Shown one piece after another: positions 55,132 through 64,000 of a DNA stretch of 64,000 nucleotides. The position numbers were made by a program, and so were the translations under genes. The stretch is from NCBI GenBank assembly GCA_008704415.1, contig VXIS01000006.1, positions 124,001-188,000 of the forward strand, read 5' to 3'. The stretch's first letter is position 1, and each line of letters starts with the position of its first letter. The DNA is from Sphaerosporella brunnea. Lineage: Eukaryota; Ascomycota; Pezizomycetes; Pezizales; Pyronemataceae. Under the pieces are notes generated by a model, which saw nothing but the letters and a program-made list of their open reading frames with translations, made no database searches and was not told the DNA's origin.

Positions 55132-55329
55132 GTGTTCTCAGTAGCCAGCCCAAAGAGCCCGGCGGGCTTGTTAATCAGCCCAACGCAGCCGAAAAGGTTA
55201 TAGAGGCGGTGTCGGCTGCTTGCCATCAATGCGCTAGCGTTGCTATGGCAGCGCAGTGATTGCTCCAATAAAGGCGGGCGTGCAGCCTTGTCGTGGCAAC
55301 CAAGTAGGTACCCTCGTTCCGGTCGTGTG

Positions 55330-55690
55330 TTGACTAAGCCGGCTACACCTACCGCTTCAGGGCTGACTGCGAGACATAGCTGCGCTGTGCTGACTACACA
55401 GCTAAACACAGTGCTTCCGCGTACAGCTCAACAATGTATGGAGGCAGCGACCGCTCGCGCCAGGGTAGCGGGAGGCGCTTGATTCGGCTTGCGTAGCCAG
55501 CACGGCGCAGCGATACATGATATTTTATAATCAATCGTGGTGTATCGCAAGCAGGGCAGCCGGCGTAGTGAGTCGAATGCGTAGTCAGCTCTATTGCGTA
55601 GTCAGCTCTACTGCGGTGGCTGGTGTTGTGGCGCCACGTGAGAGGGTACAAGGCAGGCGAAACACGCCAACCAACGCACGCGCCGACCAT
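55330..55690 (+). mobile_element. SINE-like element, third copy, truncated
   Basis: Carries CGCTCGCGCCAGGGTAGCGG, then AATCGTGGTGTATCGC and GTGAGAGGGTACAAGGCAGG, all matching the reverse complement of 45285-45487. An 18-bp piece (GCGTAGTCAGCTCTA) is duplicated. It stops before the tRNA-like part and has no tail. Confidence 0.65.
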
Positions 55691-55788
55691 GGGGCCAGTT
55701 CCTGACAAGCAACCGGTTGGTTTGACATCTACCCCCTGACATCACCGTTCAGTCATTCGAAGGATCCTCGCGTGGCAAGTGAAGGCCT

Positions 55789-56088
55789 GTGAATGAAACC
55801 GAGCGTCTGCTGTGTGCGCTCAACCGGGGCGAAATAAAGGCTACGCCGATGGAGTCTGATTCTGCGAAGTCTGGAGGAGTCCGTAGAGTAGCAGACGATG
55901 TTGGTTCCACTGGTGTGGCGGGCAGTGGGAGTGATGCGGGATCTGGTGATGGCGCCAACAAGGCGTATGATCACGTACGGGACGGCAGCGAGGAGAATGA
56001 TTCTGGTGCCGGAGGCTGCTCGAATGACGATGGTGGTCCCGCCAAGGACTCGTACAATAACCAACCGGATGGTAGCGTTTCGGGGTGA
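55789..56088 (+). other. 99-codon Gly/Asp/Ser-rich frame, doubtful
   Basis: Starts MNETERLLCALNRGEIKATP with a proper ATG and continues as Gly/Asp/Ser-rich sequence. The start resembles a retroelement Gag N terminus in style only. No domain is visible and there are no supporting neighbours. Confidence 0.25.
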
Positions 56089-56099
56089 GACACTCTACA

Positions 56100-56740
56100 G
56101 TTGACTACAAGCCCTTGAGTAGATAGCCAATTGTAGTGCAATAATGGTACGGTTTACGGGATAATTGAACACAGGGTTACTTCGAGTTACGTTTTACGTG
56201 AACGGGAGGAATATCGACGCTTACGTACCGGGATAACCGGGGATTATCCTTTCCTGCTGTAACTGAACGTACCACCGTTTATCTGGGATTACCTGGTGTA
56301 GAGGCAGGCGACAGGATTATCATCAGTACTGTCGATAATCGCCGGTAATCTCACGTACGGGTAATCGCCAGTAACATTGAGCTTACGTACCGCGGTTGCT
56401 GCTGTATCTGGACGTACGACGGGTGATCTGGAATTACCACGGGCAAAGCAGGCTGCCGTGATGGGTAGGCAATGCAGGTCCATACCCCGCGCATCCATGT
56501 TAGGGGGTGGTTGGATTAACGTTACACTACCCTAAAAAGGCTGAATGATGCATGCTAGAGGTGCCTTCTGTCATCAATGCCGCGATTTGACGCCTCATGT
56601 GGAGTTCCAACACCTGGAGTGCTGAGTGCTAAGACGATGAATCTCTGTCTGGATGTTATCGTTTCACTTGCAGATGATAATGAGATTCGTTCAGGACTTG
56701 CTTTTGAGCTGTGAGCGATGGAAGACCTAGGTTCGAATTA
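56100..56740. other. Non-coding stretch with recurring ACGTAC and GGATTAC words
   Basis: From 56190 to 56480, words such as CTTACGTACCG, GGGATTACC and GGTAATC recur in both orientations about every 30-60 bp. No gene or terminal repeat was found. Confidence 0.4.
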
Positions 56741-57125
56741 CCCGAAAAATGAGAGGAAGTCAGCTGTGTGACTGGACTGGACGACGGATTTCACATGCGT
56801 GTTTCGTCGGCTTCTGCATAGGGCTGGCCCAGAGCGTTTGCGTTTCAACATTGTAGCAACAGGTGGAGCTGCCAGCATTTCCGCCGTCGCCGTTGCGTGT
56901 TGGCGCACGGAAGCTAGCAGAGTCTGATTGGCCGAGCCCGCGACCCATTTCGGGGCGGCGTCTGGGTTACCCCACATGCGCGGGCCGTGGTGCGAGGGCT
57001 ACTCGCTTCGCGCCATTTGAGCTGAACCCGAAGCTCACCGTTCTGGGCTGAGAGCTTGTCGACTGTACCTTTCAGCTCAGGTACGATTGTGACCAAACCG
57101 ACCATGCTGGCATCGTAGGGACACG
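56740..57125 (-). mobile_element. Degenerate fragment of the ORF1-only LINE family
   Basis: The minus-strand reading VGLVTIVPELKGTVDKLSAQ and ACGVTQTPPRNGSRARP parallels LVKVVLELKETVEELSVQNR and HAASQTPPP of the 49.0-50.2 kb protein. The rest is too decayed to follow. It is cut by hAT MITE fragment D. Confidence 0.6.
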
Positions 57126-57129
57126 TTGT

Positions 57130-57410
57130 CCGGGCTGTCAAAAGTCCGGCCAGTCCGGCTTTGAGCGCGGCCTGAACCGGACTGATTGAAACGGGCTTTT
57201 GAAATCACGGCCCGTTTGGACCAGGCTTTTTGAATCCAGACCCAGGCGCCTACAGGCACCCGCCTGGCCCAGATGTACCTGGCGCCCGGCGGGCCCGCCA
57301 GGCATCCGTAGTTTTTTGATTACACATACATCAAGCAAAGAAACATGAACGCGAGATACAGATTCAACAACCTGAAGGACCTCCAGATACCCCTCCATCT
57401 CCGCCCCCTA
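57130..57410 (+). mobile_element. hAT MITE fragment D (5' part)
   Basis: Begins CCGGGCTGTCAAAAGTCCGG (one change in the tip) and follows copies A and B to about CCAGATACCCCTCCATCTCC, then stops at the border of the giant repeat's right arm. Confidence 0.88.
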
Positions 57411-60400
57411 TAATCAGCGGTTCAATCAAAACAAGTGAATCCACGCTACACTGTATGACGCACAGGGGTGGCAAAGGAATCTGATCGTACATTCATTCAA
57501 TGGTTGCGTGCCTCAACATCGGGCACTGCAGCGCATCATGATGGATCGCTCACTGCGTTTTGGAGGGTGGCTGGCTGCGCATAAGAGTGTGGCGCATTCC
57601 GCTGTTTTCCGCAAGTCAGTCAGCCACCGCCAGGCTACCAACCTCAGCGTGCTTGTAGCGTGCTTGTCTGTGGTCGTCACGGGTGGAACGCAGCGAGCTC
57701 TCAATTGAAAGAAAAAACCTCACATTCAACATGTACACGGCCCTATGCCATGTAAGTTTGGCAATGTTTGAAGCTGTTGACGGAATGATACGGAAAAAAA
57801 ATGAACAAAAAGGATCGCACCAGGGCATGAACGTGGAACCTTTCGGCCGTAGTTGACGTGCGAGCCATTGGACCATTCTGACGTGTGCAATGCCAATTCT
57901 GATCGACACCACGTGCTGAGGCTTTGCCCGGATGGAATGCCTTTCGGCTGGCGGACTGACACTGGACGGAGCACAGAATGTTTGCAGCACCCGCGTAGCT
58001 CCAATCACCGGAAGCTATACGGCTCAGGGCGGCTTCGTACGCGGAATGCGCCGCCGTCCATCGATTTGCCCACCATCGGCTGCTGTCCGCGTTCCTGATG
58101 GCGTCTCGCTCGGTTTTTCAACACCCTTCCTCCTCCTCCTGCGCTCCACCTTTCCTTCCTGCGTCTCCATTCTATTCCCTTCCGATATTGCGTTCCATCG
58201 CTCCTCGTCGGCTCTTGCTGACCCCGGGTTTCTAGAGTTCGCTCATCCCGCGCCGCTACGTCCTGATTTCGCACTCCCCTCTACATCCCCAGTGTCTACT
58301 CATACCCTCACACCGCTACATCGCACATTGCCATTGCTGGCTCATCTCCAACGCGCCGGTCGATACATGTTTGTTCGTCTCCCGACCTGGCCCGCTGCCG
58401 CTGCTTGCTGGCTCCGCTTGCCCGCTGACTATGATGGTCACAGCTCTTGTTTACCTCGCCGCGGCATCTCCAGCTACGCTCTACTGTCTCCTACCCCGTC
58501 CTTGTTGAGTGTTCTACGGTCACTCCTCGCCACGATGTCCCCCTCAATCGGGCGCCTCTGTGTCTGGGTTTTCCTTCCTGCACTCCTACTGGCTCGCTAC
58601 TACTCCGTCTCCCACCTACGGGCTTGTAGGATTGACTCATACATCGCTTACCTCCCGTCCTCATCCCTCCGTCCTCCCGAAGTTATTGTTCATCCCTCGT
58701 TGTTTGCTCACTACCTGGTTCTCACGCAATACTGCTCGCTGGCTGCTTCTCTCCTCCCGGTGTTCTACCCTGGTGGACGCAGTTCTAGGGTTCGCTCGTT
58801 CTTCGCGTGCCACAATGGCCTGGTGCCTCGCTCGATTGTCGATCTCCTTTACAGTTCGCCGTCGCCTCTACTTTGTCGTCATTCCCTCGCCTCAATGTGC
58901 TGGCCGCTATACGTTGTGATTCCATCGTCTCTACGTCATCGTCATCTCGTTGCCACAACGTTGTCGCCTTCGACCACTAGATCACAACTATGCTACTAAT
59001 CGTATCACTTCCAGCATATGCTCGTTCCTCACTCGTCATTCTTCATTCGGCTCTGCATCCTCGGTTTTCGATCGCTCCAACGTCTTCTTTCAAATTCCGT
59101 GTTGCTCGCTCTTCATTATTCCAGGCCCTCGACATCCTCGTCATCCGCGCTACTCTATGCACCCGCTACAATCCCTTTTCCCTCCTGATACTCTCACTTG
59201 TATGCTTCGCTCATTACTCGCTCCTCGTTTTGCCTCCAGGTTGTCCTTCTTCCATCTCCCTTTGCGTCCTCATTCTGGCTCCAACATACACCATTGCGAT
59301 TACTACCTGTCTGCTACAAACACGACTCCATGCAAGGATTTGCTCATTTACTCGCCGCTGTGCCCTCGTTCGTGGGTCGTCGGTATTCCCACGCCTCGAT
59401 GTCATCGTATTCGAACACCTAGAAGTCCAGTCCACATTCCTTTTGTTGATTCGCTCGCAAGATATATCCACTTTGATTTCTCGCCCCGACCTGATCGTTT
59501 TTGGATCGGCTCTCGGTGATCGTTCTCGCTCGTACCACGGTCGCCTCCATGTCCACATTCCTCTATCGATACTCTGGATGTCCAGATTCCTCTCTCGTTG
59601 CCAATACATCACCTCGACGTCTAATTGATTCCTTCTCCTCCGAATTTTTGGTATTCATCCGCCTCTCTGTCGTTGTCGTTCGATGGCTGCTCAGACCTCG
59701 TTATTCCATGGCCTCTATGTACTCATTTGAACTCGCTTCTACACGATGGGTATCATTGCATTCCTGCTACTACCGCTGACTGGCTGCTAGTGTCCTTCTT
59801 CCTTGTCGGCACTACTTCACCTCAACATCGTGGCGAGGAATTGGCATCTATCTCCTCGTTATTCGTGCGCGTCAGCGTCGTCTTTCATCACCTGTCTTTA
59901 TCCATTGGCATCTAGGTCGTCGTCCTTCGATCACCTCTACATCAACACTATTCCTTGACTCCATGCCCTCCTCGATCGCTCAGTGCAATAATATCCTGGT
60001 GATATCAGATGGGCAACGTTCTCACTCGCTACTATCCGTCCCCATTACTGATACTGGGGCTTGTAGGATTCGCTCTTCACTGGTTCGTGTTTTTGCCTCC
60101 AGGCTCTCCTTTTTTCAACCGCCTCTCCTGCTTATTCGTTCGCCTCTGCGTTCGCGGTATCGATTGTCTCCACCTCCTCATTCTGGGTCGACAACACACC
60201 CTGGCCATTACTGCCTCTGTGCCACTAACACTGACTCGCTGCGAGGATTCGCCCATTCACTCGGTGAGCTCTATGAACTCATTCTCGCTCGCCACTACTA
60301 GCTGTCTGCGACTCCATCTCTGCAACTAATGGTCACTGGCTGTGAGTATTCCTTGGTTCCTCGCTCGGCAGTAAGTCGTCCTTCCTCGCTAGTCGTTGTT

Positions 60401-60649
60401 GCTTCGCCTCGACATCCACGTTCTTCATTCCCCTCTCCATCTTCGTTATTCGTTTCCTGTTATGTCCTTGTGTTTCGATCACCTCGAGATCCCCGGTATT
60501 CCATGCCCTCAATGTCCTCATGTTGACTTGATACTAGACGAGGCTATCACTGCATCTCTGCTACTACTGCTGGCTGCCAGTTAGTATTCGCTCATGCCTT
60601 CCTCGTTGTTACGGCTTCTTCTCTACGTCCTCGGTCATTGATCGCCTGT

Positions 60650-60915
60650 ACTCGGGTGTAGCTATAAGTCGGGGAGCACCCCGAACAAACAGCAACTGGC
60701 AACGCCACTACGATTGCTGCTAGAACTTTGTGAAGCTGGGGGTGGCATCGTAGGCCTCCCTAGAGCCTTTTTGAGTGTTTTGAAGAAAAAATACCGACTT
60801 CTTCGTGAACGACAAAGGTCTTGGCATTGTTTGGTTGTATGGAGGAAAGAAGTCGGGTACTCTTTGCATGTGTGTAACGGTACCCGAATTACCCTTGTAC
60901 CCTAGTACACAGTCG
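60650..60915. other. Non-satellite insert in the right-arm satellite
   Basis: About 265 bp with no satellite core and normal base composition. A 63-codon plus-strand frame (LPRAFLSVLKKKYRLLRERQ) has no recognisable domain. Clear terminal repeats or target duplication were not found. Confidence 0.4.
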
Positions 60916-63704
60916 ATAGTGATTCGCCTCAATGTCCTCTGTATTAGGGCTCGACAACGTCCTTTTCGCTCGTGGTTATTCCTTCGCCTCACCTCTGCGC
61001 CACTCTCAATCACTGGCTGCTATGTCCTCGTGATATCATTTTCTTAACTTCCTCGCTTGATACCAATGATCAGCATTGCTGATACTGCCACTTCTAGCAT
61101 TCGCCCAATGCTGTTTGTTCGTTATTTGTTCGCTTCTACGTACGTATATTGCGAACACGTCCAAGTTATTGTTTCTCTTTGTTATTCCCTCGCGTCTACG
61201 GCATCGGTGTTGGCTCGCTAATACATCCTTAATTTTCGATCCCGTTTATGTCCTCGTTGCTTGCCTGTCCCCTATCCCTCGCCCCAACGTACTCCTTCGA
61301 GCGATGCCCACTCTGCCACCTATACTCACTGGCTTTAAACAATGCTTCGCTGCTCGCTCGCCTTCCACGGTAGTCTATATCCCTTGCCCTCCACATCCTG
61401 GTTTTGCAATCACCGGTGGATCTTCATTATTCGATTGCCTCAACGACCTCGTTATTGCATCCCTCTACGTCCTCTTGCTCGCTCGTCGTCATTTCAGACC
61501 CTCGATATTCTCGTTTTTCGTTCGCCTGTGCACCCTCTTTGCTCACTCACCTCAATGTCGTCCTCGACTGCTCCCTGCTACATTGTTCTCGTGATTGCCG
61601 TCGTGCAACATCCTCATTGGATAGTTTCTACACCACTGAGACTATCCCTTGTAGGATTCGCTCATTACTCGCTCGTATTTTTACCTCTCCGTTTTCGTTA
61701 TTGGTTTGCATCTTGTTGCTCATTATCGATCCCCTACACTTCATCATTCTGGTTCGACAATACACCATGTCTCTGCTACAAATACTGCGTCGCTGCGCGG
61801 GATCGCTGCTTCACTCGCTACTGTGCAAACGTTCCTCGGCGGTCGTCATTTCCTCGCCTCGCCTCTGCCATCATCAAACTCATCAATCTCTGCATGCAAT
61901 GTCCTGGTGATGTGCTTTCCTGAACGTCCCAGCTCACTATCCACTACTGAGACTGTCCCTTCAGGGATTCGCTCATTCCTCGCAGTTCGTTATTCGTCGA
62001 TCCTCATCGTTATGCCCTCCGATCTACCTCCTCTGTATTCCGTCGGCTGTACCTCCTCATTTTTTGATTGCCTCTATGTCATCGTTTTTCGATCGCCTCT
62101 ACGTCCTTATTGCTTCCTCGGATGTATGTCCTAATGGGTCGCTCGCTGCTCTGTCCTCGTTCCTCCATTGCCGCTATGACCTCGTTCTATCGCACTACTA
62201 CTGCTCTCCCCTCCGCGGTCCAAAATTGAGTGTGGAACTTGGAGCCACCAATCTATCCGGATCAGCACACCTCTCTGCTACATACTGATTGGTTGGTAGT
62301 ATTTTCTCGTTCCTCGCTCACCTCGATGTCGTCGTTCCTCTACCGGTGTTATTATGTTGCCACGTCGTCCTCGTGAATCCATCATCTCTGCGTCCTCGTT
62401 CCTCGTCATGATTGCCGCGCCTATACGTCTTCGTGATTCGATCTGCTCTATGTCCTCGTAGGTCGCTCATCGTTGTTCGCTGGTCTCTACGGCCTTGTTG
62501 TTGCATGGCTGCTTGATGCGCAGTCGGTCTCAAGCCTACACCACGGCTGCGACTCCCTCTGTGCAATTAATGGAGATTCACTGCCAGAATTCCCTCGTTC
62601 CTCGCTCCCCCCTGCTTCTTCGTTGATCGTTCGCCTCTATGCCCTCATTCCCTGTCATTATTCCCCCGACTCTACGTCGTCGTCATTCGTTCGCTTGTAG
62701 GTCCTCGTTCCTTACCTGGCGTTTTCTCCTAGCCTCTACATCATGGTTAATCGTTACCCTCTACATCCACAATTTGAAATCGCCTCTACGCCCTCCTCAT
62801 CGCTCGTCTCTCAATCCTCGTTCCCCGTCATCACTTCGCCTCTACGTGCTAATTTTTCAATCGCCTGTTAGTCCTTGTTCGTCATTATTACTTCGACTCC
62901 ACGCCACTATTGTTGAATAACATCTACGTCCACGTTCGTTGTTCGCCTCCACGCCCTCGATATTCGTCAGAATGCAACCGCTCGTCATCCCATGGGCTCT
63001 ACGTCCTGATGCTGGGTCGGCACTTCACGATGGCTAACACCCCCTCTCTGCTACCGATGATGCCTCGCTGCTAGTATTCGTTCGTTTTACGATTGTCCTT
63101 CTTCCCTCGCCTCTACATCCTGGTGCTTCGCTCCCTCTATTTCCTGGTCTACGTCTTCCTTATTCTATTCCTGTTGATTGTGTCTTGACATCGTGTTGTC
63201 TTTTATATCTCTGCTGCTAATACTGACCATCGCCTCTACATCCTCGTTCCCCAGCCATCTTTATTAGCATAACGCTGTTTCCTCGGTGTTCGATTTCGTC
63301 GATGTCCTCGCTGTTGCTGATTATTGCTTCAGCTCTACAGCCCCATTCCTCGTCTCAGTGACACCGCCCCTACGCCCTCGTTTTCGAATGCCCTATACGT
63401 CCTCGTTAGCCGATCACCTCCACGTCCTCGCCTTGACGTCGTTGTTTTTCGACCTCCGCTTTGTCCTCTCCGACTTCACCGATTTCCGGTAGTGCACGGG
63501 TACGTGCAGTCTTTCCTATCCGGAAGACATACAGCTAATTGTTCTCATCTCGTCTCCCCCGAACGCATGTTTTGAGGCCGTAGCTCGCCGTCCGCACCAT
63601 CCTTGTATTCACCGCTCGTCCTCGCTACTCTCCCCGCGCCAGCGTGACTGTCTCTGACGCTACGTACAATGACTCGGTAGGGGCTCCTGATCCTCCGTGT
63701 AACG

Positions 63705-63845
63705 GGGTAGAATACGCCCGGACATAAGCGAGTGATAGGCCGTGCGGGCACGGGCAATGCCGCGCGGGGTATTTAGCCAGCTACTGCACCGTCCTGAGAA
63801 TACCATCCTTCTTATACCTCACCTTATTCACCGTGACATGGCGAC
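63705..63845 (-). repeat. Terminal-type repeat, copy 3 (inverted)
   Basis: The reverse complement reads TAAATACCCCGCGCGGCA and CTATCACTCGCTTATGTCC, matching copies 1 and 2. Like copy 1 it is followed by TACCCCGTTACA. Confidence 0.85.
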
Positions 63846-64000
63846 ATCGACCTGTTCGTTCCACTAGGCTGGCACATCACCACTCTACACCCAGGCATTC
63901 TTCGATCTGTCATTTTCACACTCTTTCCGCACTCGTTCGACGTCGACGGATTCGCTACGGCTGTGTTTACAACGGCGAATCCGAAAGTCTCTCTTTACCG

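Larger units (their letters stand above)
57411..64000 (-). repeat. Giant repeat, right arm (inverted, continues past the window)
   Basis: Inverted homolog of 25.1-39.8 kb, shortened by internal deletions (for example the 26.94-29.65 kb part is absent). It contains a satellite block at about 58.6-63.45 kb made of TCGCCTCTACGTCCTCGTT, the reverse complement of the left-arm core, and the same spacer (for example TCTCTGCTGCTAATACTGAC near 63210). Sequence at 63846-64000 resembles the 178-bp duplications, so the repeat-protein gene probably follows outside the window. Confidence 0.75.

Overview
The window looks like a transposon-dense, gene-poor stretch of a fungal genome, most likely a basidiomycete. 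That guess rests on a short (55 or 88 nt) GT-AG intron, Ty3-type and DIRS-order retrotransposons with fungal features, hAT, pogo and Harbinger DNA transposons, and one intact Crinkler/RHS-type NTPase-nuclease gene. There is no prokaryotic gene organisation and no rRNA. Species-level assignment cannot be made by eye.

Layout, left half. 1-2.9 kb: 5' part of a minus-strand Ty3 element (I) with a primer binding site, a gag carrying one nonsense codon, a canonical -1 slippery site, and pol running off the window. 3.1-3.6 kb: 5' fragment of a DIRS-order element. 3.6-7.75 kb: nothing recognisable. 7.78-12.4 kb: a nearly complete DIRS-order (Ngaro-like) element with gag, RT-RNase H and tyrosine recombinase. 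12.47-19.34 kb: a second minus-strand Ty3 element (II) with 3' LTR, polypurine tract, chromodomain integrase, RT-RNase H and a 980-codon Gag-protease frame; its 5' LTR is missing. 20.6-21.4 kb: a Ser/Pro-rich gene that looks like host sequence. 21.7-23.2 kb: a decayed hAT element with perfect 21-bp terminal inverted repeats.

Layout, right half. From about 25.1 to 39.8 kb, and again inverted from 57.4 kb to beyond the window end, lie two copies of one very large repeat. It consists of a roughly 150-bp repeat (three copies), a minus-strand repeat-protein pseudogene, 178-bp tandem duplications, several kb of purine-biased sequence and about 7 kb of degenerate satellite with a higher-order spacer. 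Between the two arms sits a 17.6-kb core. It holds an intact SAM-like/P-loop NTPase/restriction-fold nuclease gene (41.0-43.4 kb) with a duplicated splice acceptor, a SINE family sharing a 3' tail, a TA-flanked pogo element reduced to its DNA-binding domain, a broken Harbinger transposase plus coiled-coil partner, an ORF1-only LINE derivative with a 14-bp target duplication, a C-tract TIR element full of AACGTT palindromes, and a 34-bp minisatellite bounded and invaded by hAT MITEs.

Most coding sequence is selfish DNA at various stages of decay. The best candidates for living genes are the Crinkler-type gene, the Ser/Pro-rich gene and perhaps the DIRS-order element. The youngest events visible are two 649-bp hAT MITE copies that differ at about two positions, each with a perfect 8-bp target duplication, and the LINE derivative insertion.
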